DNA from: Actinomycetota bacterium
GTDB lineage: Bacteria; Actinomycetota; Actinomycetes; Actinomycetales; Microbacteriaceae
Assembly: GCA_020161315.1 (NCBI GenBank)
Contig: JAIUOH010000014.1
Span: forward strand, 1 to 64,000
Direction of reading: 5' to 3'
Length of the DNA stretch: 64,000 nt
The translations under genes were made by a program, and so were the position numbers. The notes under the pieces were generated by a model. It made no database searches, was not told the DNA's origin, and was given only the letters and a program-made list of their open reading frames with translations. Positions 50,778 to 59,326 of this stretch are shown one piece after another (position 1 is the first letter of the stretch; each line of letters starts with the position of its first letter).

Positions 50778-50860
50778 GCGAGTTCACGTTTGAGACCTCG
50801 GAATAGGCGGCTTCGATTCCTGAGCTTGTCGAAGGGCCGAAGTAACGATTCGCTCTACAA

Positions 50861-50907
50861 ATAAAGAGGGGCGAGGATCACGCTTGGTGATCCTCGCGCC
50901 TCTTTAT
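50861..50907. terminator. Bidirectional terminator between ridA region and acs
   Basis: 20-base arms 50861-50880 and 50888-50907 with one mismatch and a CGCTTGG loop. The ends ATAAAGAG/CTCTTTAT provide a U-rich tail in both directions. It ends both the ridA unit and acs. Confidence 0.85.
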
Positions 50908-50921
50908 TGCGTGAACGCTAG

Positions 50922-52910
50922 CTACGCGCGCTCATCGCGAACTCGCTGCGAGATCGTCTGCATGACAGCGGTGTCGGCGAGGGTCGTCGTGTCGCCGATT
51001 TCCTTGCCCTCGGCCGCCTGCTTGAGCAGGCGGCGCATAATCTTGCCAGAGCGCGTCTTCGGCAGCTCGTTCACAATGAAAACCTGCCTTGGGCGAGCAA
51101 TCGCACCGATCTGCCCGGCGACGTGCTTCTTCAGCTCGGCCTCGGCCTCTTCCTCGCTCAGTAGTTGCTGCTGCGACTTCAAAATGACGAATGCTACGAC
51201 GGCCTGGCCGGTGGTCTCGTCGTCGGCTCCGACCACCGCAGCCTCGGCGACGGCGTGGTGCTCGACGAGCGACGACTCGATCTCGGTGGTCGAGAGACGG
51301 TGGCCCGACACGTTCATGACGTCGTCGACGCGGCCGAGCAGCCAGACATCGCCGTCGTCGTCGACGCGCGCGCCGTCGCCCGCGAAGTACTGGTCGCCGA
51401 ACTTCTCCCAATAGGTGTCGATGAAGCGCTGATCGTCGCCCCAGATCGTGCGCACCATCGACGGCCACGGGCGTCGAATGGTGAGCAGCCCGCCCTGGCC
51501 GCGATCGATGCGGTTGCCGCTGTCGTCGACCACGTTTACGTCGATGCCTGGCTGGGCGGCCTGTGCGCTGCCGGGCTTGAGGCTCGTCAGACCTGGCAGT
51601 GGGGCGATCATAATGGCACCGGTTTCGGTCTGCCACCAGGTGTCGACGATGGGTGCCTTACCCGCGCCGATGACGTCGTGGTACCAGCGCCAGGCCTCTG
51701 GGTTGATGGGCTCACCGACGCTGCCGAGTACGCGGATGCTCGAGAGGTCGTACTGCTCGGGCACCTGGCGGCCGACTTTCATGCACGAACGGATCGCGGT
51801 GGGCGCGGTGTAGAGAATCGAGACCTTGTATTTCTCGACGAGCTGCCACCAGCGGCCCCAATCGGGGGTGTCGGGGGTGCCCTCGTAGATGACCTGAGTG
51901 GCGCCGTTTGCGAGGGGGCCGTAGACAACGTAGCTGTGGCCGGTTACCCAGCCCACGTCTGCGGTGCACCAGTAGACATCGGTCTCGGGCTTGAGGTCGA
52001 ACACGTCGCGGTGGGTGGCGCTCGCCTGGGTCAGGTAGCCGCCGCTCGTGTGCAGAATGCCCTTCGGCTTACCCGTGGTGCCGCTCGTGTAGAGAATGAA
52101 GAGCGGGTTTTCTGCCGGAAAGCCCTTTGCGGTGTGCTCGCCATCGTATGCGGCGATCTCATCGTGCCACCAGAGATCGCGGCCTTCTTGCATCTCGATG
52201 TCGTTTCCGCCGCGCTTCACGACGAGCACCTTCTCGACCGTGCTGGGCTTGCCGTCTGAGCTCTCGAGGCGCAGCGCGTCATCGACGGTGGGCTTGAGCG
52301 CCGAAACGCGGCCCTTGCGGTGGCCGCCGTCGGCGGTGATCACGAGCTCTGCCTCGGCGTCATCGATGCGGCTTCTGAGGCTCTCGGCGCTGAAGCCGCC
52401 GAAGACGACCGAGTGCGCGGCTCCGAGCCGCGCGCAGGCGAGCATTGCGACGACGGTTTCAGGGATCATCGGCATGTAGATGGCAACTCGGTCGCCCTGC
52501 GTGACGCCGAGCGCGGTGAGCATGTTTGCCGCGCGCTTTACCTCGTGGGTGAGTTCACCGTAGGTGATGGTGCGGGTGTCGCCCGGTTCGCCCTCGAAGT
52601 AGATGGCGACGCGGTCGCTCAGGCCCGCGGCGATGTGACGATCGAGACAGTTCGCCGCGACGTTGAGTTCGCCGTCTTGGAACCATTTTGCGAAGGGTGG
52701 GTTCGACCAGTCGAGCACCTCGGTGAAGGGCTTGGTCCACTGTAGCTCGCGAGCGCGGCCAGCCCAGTAGCTGTCAGGGTCTTCGGCTGCTTTCCAGTAG
52801 ATTGCCGGGTCGCTCAGGTTCGCCTGTGCCCTGAATTCTGCGCTCGGTGGGTAGCTCTCTACCTCGAGCGAGTAGCTTTCAATCGTGCCGTTTGCAGTCG
52901 TATCTGACAT
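50922..52910 (-). CDS. acs: Acetyl-CoA synthetase (AMP-forming)
   Basis: 662 aa. It activates acetate through acetyl-AMP. The P-loop ILYTSGTTGKPKGILHTSGG, the DTWWQTETGA motif and the acetylatable Lys in PKTRSGKIMRRLL are all present. The ATG at 52910 (MSDTTANGTIES) is chosen over the frame to 52940. A GAGGGTGACGACAGAG tract precedes it. A TTTTAC/ATATATT region near 52970-52978 may be its -10. Divergent from the tad locus. Confidence 0.96.
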   Translation of the reverse strand: MSDTTANGTIESYSLEVESYPPSAEFRAQANLSDPAIYWKAAEDPDSYWAGRARELQWTKPFTEVLDWSNPPFAKWFQDGELNVAANCLDRHIAAGLSDRVAIYFEGEPGDTRTITYGELTHEVKRAANMLTALGVTQGDRVAIYMPMIPETVVAMLACARLGAAHSVVFGGFSAESLRSRIDDAEAELVITADGGHRKGRVSALKPTVDDALRLESSDGKPSTVEKVLVVKRGGNDIEMQEGRDLWWHDEIAAYDGEHTAKGFPAENPLFILYTSGTTGKPKGILHTSGGYLTQASATHRDVFDLKPETDVYWCTADVGWVTGHSYVVYGPLANGATQVIYEGTPDTPDWGRWWQLVEKYKVSILYTAPTAIRSCMKVGRQVPEQYDLSSIRVLGSVGEPINPEAWRWYHDVIGAGKAPIVDTWWQTETGAIMIAPLPGLTSLKPGSAQAAQPGIDVNVVDDSGNRIDRGQGGLLTIRRPWPSMVRTIWGDDQRFIDTYWEKFGDQYFAGDGARVDDDGDVWLLGRVDDVMNVSGHRLSTTEIESSLVEHHAVAEAAVVGADDETTGQAVVAFVILKSQQQLLSEEEAEAELKKHVAGQIGAIARPRQVFIVNELPKTRSGKIMRRLLKQAAEGKEIGDTTTLADTAVMQTISQRVRDERA

Positions 52911-53063
52911 CTCTGTCGTCACCCTCTGTTCTGCACGCACCCCTGTGTGCGTGTTCGATCCAGCGTAAAATATATTCTTCGCGGCGGCAAGCTTTGGGCC
53001 TTCGATTTCGAGCGGCGAGGATCAGGCCCGCGCAATCTCGGTGTGATCCGAGCGGGCGACTTG

Positions 53064-53098
53064 TTATGCACAGCAACGCAAAAATGGGGTTCTCCACA
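53064..53098. promoter_or_regulatory. Paired DnaA-box-like motifs upstream of tadA
   Basis: TTATGCACA at 53064-53072 and TTCTCCACA at 53090-53098 both fit the loose TTNTNCACA DnaA-box form, with starts 26 bases apart. The same pair with the same spacing occurs at 55369-55403 before the pilin gene. The 52911-53149 gap otherwise contains a hairpin-prone GATCAGGCCCG/CGGGC stretch and no gene. Confidence 0.55.
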
Positions 53099-53149
53099 GA
53101 TTTCTGAATTTGGTCATTGCCGTGGTGCCACTGGGTGTTTGCTAGCTAC

Positions 53150-54160
53150 ATGCACGCAGTTGCTCATCGTTTACCTGTTGCCCCAGAGAGCGGCACTGTG
53201 TCTCGTGCTGCCGCGTTGAGCGTCGACGCAAAACGCGCGTTCGGTGCGCTCCTACCAATGCTCGACTGGCCGGAGCTCCGTGATCTGCTGGTCCAAGTAT
53301 CGAATGGCGAGGGGCGGCTATGGGTTGATCACGGCGGCAGCATGCTGCCGGTGCCCGATTGGCGGGTTTCGCCAGACACCGTGCGAGCTCTTGCGGTCAA
53401 CCTGATCGCTGCGGGCGGCAGGCACATCGATGAGCTGCACCCGTGCGCCGATGTGCGCCTCGGTGATGGCATTCGTGTACATGCCGTGCTGCCCCCGGCG
53501 AGCGTAGCTGGTGCTGCAGTGTCAGTTCGGATTCCGAGAGCAGCCCCGCTCGATTTCGTGGGTCTCGTTTCTGGCGGGTTCTGCACCTCAAGGCAACTCG
53601 AATTGCTCGTTGCTGCAGTGACCGGGCGAAAGAACCTGCTCGTGACCGGCAGTACCGGTAGCGGCAAAACCACCGCGCTCGCAGCGCTGCTCAGCCTCGT
53701 GCCTCACCACGAGAGAATCATCACAATCGAAGATGTCGCCGAGCTGCGCCTTCTACATCCGCACTGGGTAGGCCTAGAAAGTCGGCAGGCGAACAGCGAG
53801 GGGGTGGGCGAGCTCTCGCTTGACCGTCTGCTGCGAGAGGCCCTGCGCATGCGGCCAGACCGCATTGTGCTGGGGGAGTGCCGTGGGGCAGAGCTCATGA
53901 CTCTACTCACGGCGCTCAACACAGGCCACGACGGTGGGGCAGGCACCCTGCACGCTTCGAGCCTTGTCGACGTACCCGCACGGCTCGAAGCGCTCGGTGC
54001 CTTAGGCGGTCTAGACACGCGCGCGCTTGCCCGGCAAGTCAGTGCCGCGTTGCACCTGGTGGTGCATCTTGAACGCGATGCGGCAGGCAGGCACCGGCTG
54101 GCCTCGCTCGGTCGGTTTCGGCTCGCCGGTGAGGTGCTTGGGGTTGAAGAGGTGACGTAA
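53150..54160 (+). CDS. tadA: Tad/Flp pilus assembly ATPase TadA (CpaF-like)
   Basis: About 336 aa secretion ATPase that powers Flp pilus assembly. Walker A is GSTGSGKTTALAALL, the Asp box IITIEDVAELRL, Walker B RPDRIVLGECRGAE and the His box GGAGTLHASS. It is shorter than Gram-negative CpaF, lacking much of the N-terminal region. The start is taken as the ATG at 53150; TTG 53117 is an alternative, and no good ribosome site is seen for either. It ends overlapping the next ATG by one base. No ssd/cpaE-like gene precedes it. Confidence 0.92.
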   Translation: MHAVAHRLPVAPESGTVSRAAALSVDAKRAFGALLPMLDWPELRDLLVQVSNGEGRLWVDHGGSMLPVPDWRVSPDTVRALAVNLIAAGGRHIDELHPCADVRLGDGIRVHAVLPPASVAGAAVSVRIPRAAPLDFVGLVSGGFCTSRQLELLVAAVTGRKNLLVTGSTGSGKTTALAALLSLVPHHERIITIEDVAELRLLHPHWVGLESRQANSEGVGELSLDRLLREALRMRPDRIVLGECRGAELMTLLTALNTGHDGGAGTLHASSLVDVPARLEALGALGGLDTRALARQVSAALHLVVHLERDAAGRHRLASLGRFRLAGEVLGVEEVT

Positions 54161-55119
54161 TGGTACGGCGCCGAGATCGACCAGAGCGGGGGCGTGAAGG
54201 AAAGAGACCGGACGGTGGCAGTGCCCGCTCGGTCGCCGCGACTTCGGCGGCGCGGGCATCTTCCCTGCTCAGCGGTGGGGTGCCAGCCGCGAGAGTGTGG
54301 CGAATACTGGGCGAAGAGCCGGGCGCGGCCCTAGAACTTGTCGAGGTCGCTGCCCGTATCAAAAGCGGGCATGCCAACGCGGTTGCGCTCGCCGCCTGCG
54401 AGGGGCCCGAGTGGCGTGTACTTGCCGCGGCCTGGTCGTTGGCCGAGCACAGTGGCGCACCGGTGGCTCGAATGCTCGATCGCATTGCCGAATCGTTGGC
54501 TTCGCTTGAGCGCCTCGGCGAGCGGCGTTCGGTGCTGCTCGCGGGCCCCCGAGCTACCATCCGCCTGGTCGGCGCGCTGCCGCTTGTGGCGCTACTGTTC
54601 GGGGCGGCCCTCGGGTTTGACCCGCTCGCAGTGCTGCTGAGTCCTGCGGGCGCGGCGATCGCTGTGCTCGGTGTTGCACTGCTGTTCGCCGGCGTGCGTT
54701 GGGCAAAACTGCTCACCGACCGCCTTGCTGCTGCCGAGTGGGTCGCGGGCCTTGAGTATGAGTTGTGCTGGATCGCGCTTTCTGGAGGTGCCTCGCCGCA
54801 GTCGGCGCTGCGAAGCGTGGCTGATCGAATTGATGCGTTTGGGGCGCAGTGGGTGCGACTCAGTGCGTTGCGGGGTGACGGCAAAGTGCAGAGCGTCTTG
54901 CGAGCAGCGAGCGCTCATGGCACCCCCGCAGGGCCAATGCTGCTCGCTGAAGCAACCGCCGCTCGGGCTCAGGCGCTCGCAGACCTTGAACAGCGGGCTG
55001 AACGGCTGGCGGTGCAAGTGTTGCTGCCCATCGGCGTGTGCGTGCTGCCGTCGTTCATTGTGCTGGGGGTGATCCCGGTGCTGATGGCGGTGATGGGGTC
55101 GCTCGACCCGCTTGTGTAG
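54160..55119 (+). CDS. TadB/TadC-like type II secretion F-domain membrane protein
   Basis: 319 aa. It appears to carry two T2SF half-domains in one chain: residues about 30-115 (AARVWRILGEEPGAALELV, LAEHSGAPVARMLDRIAES), a hydrophobic pair at about 130-180, then a second unit (ELCWIALSGGASPQSALRSV, LLAEATAARAQALADLEQRAERLAV) ending in a helix VLLPIGVCVLPSFIVLGVIPVL. Most actinobacteria have separate tadB and tadC, so this looks like a fused or reduced form. It would form the inner-membrane platform for TadA. A basic, Arg-rich N-terminus precedes. Confidence 0.85.
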   Translation: MVRRRDRPERGREGKRPDGGSARSVAATSAARASSLLSGGVPAARVWRILGEEPGAALELVEVAARIKSGHANAVALAACEGPEWRVLAAAWSLAEHSGAPVARMLDRIAESLASLERLGERRSVLLAGPRATIRLVGALPLVALLFGAALGFDPLAVLLSPAGAAIAVLGVALLFAGVRWAKLLTDRLAAAEWVAGLEYELCWIALSGGASPQSALRSVADRIDAFGAQWVRLSALRGDGKVQSVLRAASAHGTPAGPMLLAEATAARAQALADLEQRAERLAVQVLLPIGVCVLPSFIVLGVIPVLMAVMGSLDPLV

Positions 55120-55120
55120 C

Positions 55121-55341
55121 TAGGGTGCGTCTCCCGAATCAATTCGTGCTGCGGTGCAGCCGAAGACCGCGCTCGTTGCGTCGTCGTCGGCTTCTGACGC
55201 AGTAGCGTCACCGCCTCCCGCGGCAGAACGCGATGCGTTCTGCGTGGTGCGGTCGGCGCCAGCAAAGTCTTCCTCCTCCGCCTTGCGATCACAATTTTCG
55301 GTCGCATCCTCGCCACGAACCGATTTGGGAGACGCACCCTA
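55121..55341. mobile_element. MITE-like element with terminal inverted repeats and TA duplication
   Basis: The left terminus GGGTGCGTCTCCC begins at 55123 and the right terminus GGGAGACGCACCC ends at 55339. The 26-base terminal repeats (55123-55148, 55314-55339) differ at three positions. The element is bounded by TA on both sides (55121-55122, 55340-55341). The 217-base body has no convincing gene. The TA duplication suggests mobilisation by an IS630/Tc1-mariner-type transposase. It accounts for much of the 397-base gap 55120-55516. Confidence 0.8.
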
Positions 55342-55368
55342 GATTCTTAGCCCGCCCCGGTTCATTCG

Positions 55369-55403
55369 CTGTGCACAGCTAGGCCAGTTTGCCGTTCTCC
55401 ACA
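55369..55403. promoter_or_regulatory. Paired DnaA-box-like motifs upstream of the pilin gene
   Basis: CTGTGCACA at 55369-55377 and TTCTCCACA at 55395-55403, starts 26 bases apart as at 53064-53098. The shared block extends as TGCACAGC-N15-TTCTCCACAGATT. A GATATTTC stretch 17 bases further on could contain the -10 of the pilin promoter. Confidence 0.55.
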
Positions 55404-55516
55404 GATTCTGGCCGATATTTCAAAACCCGAAACGGACAGGGCATTTCTGGCGCACGATGAACGTATGCGGGCCGACACCGCGTCGACCCCTCAACCACAA
55501 AGATTAGGAGCAACAC

Positions 55517-55726
55517 ATGCACACCAAAATAACAAGCGCCCTACAACGGGCCGCTCATACACGAACGCAACTGCAAGACGACGAGGGCGCGGTGACGGCA
55601 GAATATGCAGTAATTATCATGGCAGCGGTCGCCTTCGCCGGCGCGCTCGTCGCGATTATGCGCTCGGCAGAGGTGCGGGCGTTTCTGCTTGGCCTTGTTG
55701 AGCAGGCGCTCGGTTCAGCGGGGTAG
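55517..55726 (+). CDS. Flp-type pilin, DUF4244 family
   Basis: 69 aa. A short basic leader is followed by DDEGAVTAEYAVIIMAAVAFAGALVAI, with Gly before a hydrophobic helix containing Glu at +5, the class III (Flp) prepilin cleavage pattern. It is the likely major pilin subunit. TTAGGAGCAACAC is a good ribosome site. No prepilin peptidase gene is in the window. Confidence 0.88.
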   Translation: MHTKITSALQRAAHTRTQLQDDEGAVTAEYAVIIMAAVAFAGALVAIMRSAEVRAFLLGLVEQALGSAG

Positions 55727-55731
55727 AAGCG

Positions 55732-56133
55732 GTGGTGGCGCAGTTGCGACGAGATAAAGCGCTGTGCGTGAGTGCACCGCACGCCGACACGCTGCGAGAT
55801 GAGCGTGGCTCTGTGACGGCTGAGTTCGCAGTAGCGTTGCCTGCCGTGCTGCTGGTGCTCATGCTTGCGATCGGTTCGATCATGCTTGCAACTCAGCGAT
55901 TGGCCTTGACCTCTGCCGCCGCCCAGATGGCGCGCCTCGAAGCTCGGGGCGATGCTGGTTCTGCAAGTACAGTGCTCGGCGGCATCGCTATGCGGGGCGG
56001 TGTCACGGTGCATCGTTCGGCTCAGGGGCCGCTGCACTGCGTTACCCTGAGCGCATCACCCGCCGGCGGTGCGCTCTCTGCCATTCAGATATCTGGTCGA
56101 GGATGTGCCGCGGTGAGTGAGGCCGGCCGATGA
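55732..56133 (+). CDS. TadE-family pseudopilin
   Basis: 133 aa. DERGSVTAEFAVALPAVLLVLMLAIGSI is a typical TadE N-terminal helix with the G-x-x-TAEFA processing pattern. Two Cys near the C-terminus (LHCVTL, GRGCAA) may form a disulfide. The GTG start lies 5 bases after the pilin stop. The ATGA overlap with the next gene indicates coupling. Confidence 0.88.
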   Translation: MVAQLRRDKALCVSAPHADTLRDERGSVTAEFAVALPAVLLVLMLAIGSIMLATQRLALTSAAAQMARLEARGDAGSASTVLGGIAMRGGVTVHRSAQGPLHCVTLSASPAGGALSAIQISGRGCAAVSEAGR

Positions 56134-56453
56134 GCGTGCCGGTACTGGTAGGAGTGGCGGCGGCGGCGCTGGCAATCGCCCTGCCCGTTGTCGCAGCTGC
56201 CGCCGAGCTTGACGCCTCGGCTCGGGCGGCGGGGGCAGCAGACGCAGCCGCGCTCGCGGCAGCCGATGCGGCGCTTGGCTGGGTCAATTCGGAGCCGTGC
56301 GATATCGCAGAATCGGTGGCAAACGCGGTCGGCGCAGACCTGGTTGGGTGCGAAGCGAACCTGGAAACCGGCCAGGTTCGCATCAGCGTGAGCGTGCAGA
56401 CTATGTTCAGGAGAGTCACGGCGCGTGCACACGCAGCGCCATCAGTGGCATAG
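56130..56453 (+). CDS. TadE-like secreted small protein (Rv3654c type)
   Basis: 107 aa. It begins directly with a hydrophobic segment (VPVLVGVAAAALAIALPVVAAAAEL), followed by an Ala-rich helix (RAAGAADAAALAAADAAL) and two Cys (SEPCDIAES, LVGCEAN). This is the pattern of the last gene in actinobacterial tad loci. It lacks the basic leader usual in class III pilins. Confidence 0.82.
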   Translation: MSVPVLVGVAAAALAIALPVVAAAAELDASARAAGAADAAALAAADAALGWVNSEPCDIAESVANAVGADLVGCEANLETGQVRISVSVQTMFRRVTARAHAAPSVA

Positions 56454-56504
56454 AGTGGTGCCCCAGAACCGCATCACACATTGATTACGTTGAGAAGGAG
56501 CGCA

Positions 56505-59324
56505 GTGGGCGCGAAGAAACTCGTCATCGTGGAGTCACCGACCAAGGCAAAAACCATTGGCGGCTACCTGGGCGACGACTACGAGGTCATTGCATCGGTC
56601 GGACATATTCGCGATCTTGCCGAGCCTTCTGAGCTCCCCGCTGAGCTGAAGAAGGGGCCGTTCGGCAAGTTCGCCGTCGACGTCGACCAAGACTTTGCGC
56701 CCTACTACGTGGTCAACGCAAACAAGAAGAAGACGGTCACCGACCTCAAACGAGCACTGAAAGACGCAGACGAACTCTGGCTCGCAACTGATGAGGACCG
56801 CGAGGGCGAGGCCATCGCGTGGCACCTCCTCGAAGTGCTGAAGCCCAAGGTGCCTGTGCGCCGGATGGTGTTTCACGAGATCACCAAAGACGCCATCGAA
56901 CAGGCAAAGGCCAACACTCGCGACATCGACTTCGCGCTCGTTGACGCGCAAGAGACCCGACGCATTCTCGACCGCCTTTACGGCTATGACATCTCACCTG
57001 TGCTCTGGCGCAAGGTTGCACCCAAGCTGTCTGCGGGTCGTGTGCAGTCGGCGGCTACGCGCATCGTGGTTGACCGCGAGCGCGAGCGCATGGCGTTCGT
57101 TGCGGCCGAGTACTGGGATCTCACCGCGAGCTTCGACCCCGGTGTAGGCGCGGTTGATCCCACGCGATTTGAGGCGCGACTCGTGCGTCTTGACGGCGAA
57201 CGGCTTGCGACAGGCTCTGACTTTAACGATTCGGGTGAGCTGAAGCCGAAGTCGCAGCAGGCTGGCGTTGTGCTGTTGCCGCAGGCGCGTGCGCAGGCGC
57301 TCGCCGCGGCGCTCGCCGACGCTGCCTCGGCCAAGGTGCTCTCGATCGAGACGAAGCCGCACACTCGTCGCCCGGCCCCGCCGTTCACCACGTCGACGCT
57401 GCAGCAGGAAGCCTCGCGCAAGCTGCGCTACAGCTCGCGCCAGACCATGTCGCATGCCCAGTCGCTGTACGAGAACGGCTACATCACCTATATGCGTACC
57501 GATTCGCCGACCCTCTCGAAGCAGGCGATTTCGGCGGCGCGCAAGCAGGCGGCCGAGCTCTACGGTGCCGCGACGGTGCCCGATTCGCCACGTGTCTACA
57601 CCGGCAAGGCGAAGGGCGCACAAGAGGCGCACGAGGCGATTCGCCCCGCGGGCGACACGTTTGCCCGCCCGAGCAGCCTGAAGGGCAAGCTCAGCGCTGG
57701 CGACTTCGCGCTCTACGAGCTGATCTGGAAGCGCACGGTCGCGAGCCAGATGGCCGACGCGAAGGGGTCAACAGACACCGTCACGCTGGGCGCCTCGGTG
57801 GCAGATGCGGCGTCGAAGACCGGTACTGCTGCCGCCGAGTTCACCGCAAGCGGCACGGTCATTACCTTCCCCGGTTTCTTGCTCGCTTACGAAGAAGGCA
57901 AAGACGAGAAGCGCGGCGCGAAAGACCAGAGCGTCGAGCTGCCGCAGCTTGCCGAGGGGCAGCAGCTTGCCATTGTTGATCCCGAGGCCAAGGGGCACGA
58001 AACCAGCCCGCCACCGCGTTTTACTGAAGCGAGCCTTACGAAGCGCCTCGAAGATCTCGGCATCGGGCGGCCTTCGACCTACGCCGCGATCATTGGTACT
58101 ATCACCGACCGCGGTTACGTCACGAAGAAGGGGCAGGCGCTGGTTCCAAGCTGGATCGCCTTCTCGGTGGTGCGCCTGCTTGAAGAACATTTCTCGGAGC
58201 TCGTGAACTACGACTTCACCGCAGAGATGGAGGGCGATCTCGACCGCATTGCTGCTGGTGATGCAGATCGAGCAGCATGGCTGCGCGACTTCTACTTCGG
58301 TAGCGACAACCATCCGGGCCTGCGCGGCGTCGTCGACAACCTCGGCGAGATTGACGCGCGTGCTATCAACACGATCAAGATCGACGACGAGATCTCGCTG
58401 CGCAACGGCAAGTACGGGCCGTACCTCGAGGTCTTCGATGAAAAGTGCGAGGTTGGCGACGATGGTGCACTGAAGCCGCGCAGCGTGAACATTCCCGATG
58501 GGCTCGCCCCGGATGAACTCACCGCGGCGCGCGCACACGAGCTTGCCGACGCGGAGCCTCTCGAAGACCGCATCGTCGGGCTGCACCCCGTGACGGGCAA
58601 ACGCATCGCCGCAAAGAATGGCCGATTTGGCCCCTACGTGACCGAACTGCCCGACGAGGGTGAAGAGCTGCCGAAGGGCGTGAAGGCGCGCACCGCGTCG
58701 CTCTTCAAGAGCATGGATCCCGCGACTGTCGATCTCGACACTTCGGTGGCGCTCCTTGACCTGCCCCGCGTGGTCGGCACTGACGCTGACGGTGCCGAGA
58801 TCACGGCTCAAAACGGCCGCTATGGCCCGTATCTCAAGAAAGGCACCGAGACACGTACGCTGCCGAGCGAAGACGCAATCTTTTCGATCGATCTCGCGGG
58901 TGCACTCGAGGTATTGGCGCAGCCCAAGTACGGCGCCCGCAAAGCGTCGAGCGCGCTCAAAGAGTTTGAGGCAGACCCCGTGAGCGGCAAGCCAATCAAG
59001 GTGCGCGACGGCCGCTTCGGCCCCTACGTCACCGACGGCGAGACGAACGCGACGATTCCGCGCGGCGACAACGTCGACGAGATTACTTTCGAGCGCGCCG
59101 TCGAACTGCTCGCGATCAAGCGCGCAAAGGGTCCGGCGAAACGCAAGGCACCAGCGAAGAAGGCTGCTGCCAAGAAGCCCGCCGCAAAGAAGGCTCCCGC
59201 CAAGAAGGGCGCTGCCGCGAAGAAGGTGGTCGACCCGGCTCGTTCTGCCGCAGCCAAGAAGGCAGCCGAGACGCGCAAGGCAAATGCCGCAGCCAAGGCC
59301 GCGGCGGCCTCTGCTGCTGAGTAG
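56505..59324 (+). CDS. topA: DNA topoisomerase I
   Basis: 939 aa type IA topoisomerase that relaxes negative supercoils. It has a Toprim domain (KLVIVESPTKAKTIGGYLG, ATDEDREGEAIAWHL) and the active-site Tyr329 in GYITYMRTDS. Several C-terminal TopoI repeats carry the NGRxGPY pattern (NGKYGPYLE, NGRFGPYVT, NGRYGPYLK, DGRFGPYVT). Zinc fingers are absent and the end is a Lys/Ala tail (KKAAAKKPAAKKAPAKK), as usual in actinobacteria. The GTG at 56505 follows AAGGAG. Confidence 0.97.
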   Translation: MGAKKLVIVESPTKAKTIGGYLGDDYEVIASVGHIRDLAEPSELPAELKKGPFGKFAVDVDQDFAPYYVVNANKKKTVTDLKRALKDADELWLATDEDREGEAIAWHLLEVLKPKVPVRRMVFHEITKDAIEQAKANTRDIDFALVDAQETRRILDRLYGYDISPVLWRKVAPKLSAGRVQSAATRIVVDRERERMAFVAAEYWDLTASFDPGVGAVDPTRFEARLVRLDGERLATGSDFNDSGELKPKSQQAGVVLLPQARAQALAAALADAASAKVLSIETKPHTRRPAPPFTTSTLQQEASRKLRYSSRQTMSHAQSLYENGYITYMRTDSPTLSKQAISAARKQAAELYGAATVPDSPRVYTGKAKGAQEAHEAIRPAGDTFARPSSLKGKLSAGDFALYELIWKRTVASQMADAKGSTDTVTLGASVADAASKTGTAAAEFTASGTVITFPGFLLAYEEGKDEKRGAKDQSVELPQLAEGQQLAIVDPEAKGHETSPPPRFTEASLTKRLEDLGIGRPSTYAAIIGTITDRGYVTKKGQALVPSWIAFSVVRLLEEHFSELVNYDFTAEMEGDLDRIAAGDADRAAWLRDFYFGSDNHPGLRGVVDNLGEIDARAINTIKIDDEISLRNGKYGPYLEVFDEKCEVGDDGALKPRSVNIPDGLAPDELTAARAHELADAEPLEDRIVGLHPVTGKRIAAKNGRFGPYVTELPDEGEELPKGVKARTASLFKSMDPATVDLDTSVALLDLPRVVGTDADGAEITAQNGRYGPYLKKGTETRTLPSEDAIFSIDLAGALEVLAQPKYGARKASSALKEFEADPVSGKPIKVRDGRFGPYVTDGETNATIPRGDNVDEITFERAVELLAIKRAKGPAKRKAPAKKAAAKKPAAKKAPAKKGAAAKKVVDPARSAAAKKAAETRKANAAAKAAAASAAE

Positions 59325-59326
59325 CC

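Larger units (their letters stand above)
50543..50805 (+). repeat. Tandem copies of the ridA 3' end alternating with hairpin units
   Basis: The ridA tail at 50543-50577 is repeated exactly at 50661-50695 (35 bases) and over 27 bases with one change at 50779-50805, with periods of 118 and 110. Each copy includes an in-frame stop. Between the copies lie the two structured units. The rest of the 50579-50921 gap is a GAGCTTGTCGAAGGG REP-like stretch and a terminator. Confidence 0.95.

Noticed and set aside
54969..55337. Minus-strand frame across the MITE-like element as a transposase gene
   Set aside because: The translation is Arg-rich with no DDE or helix-turn-helix motif, and the frame runs out of the element into the tad gene.
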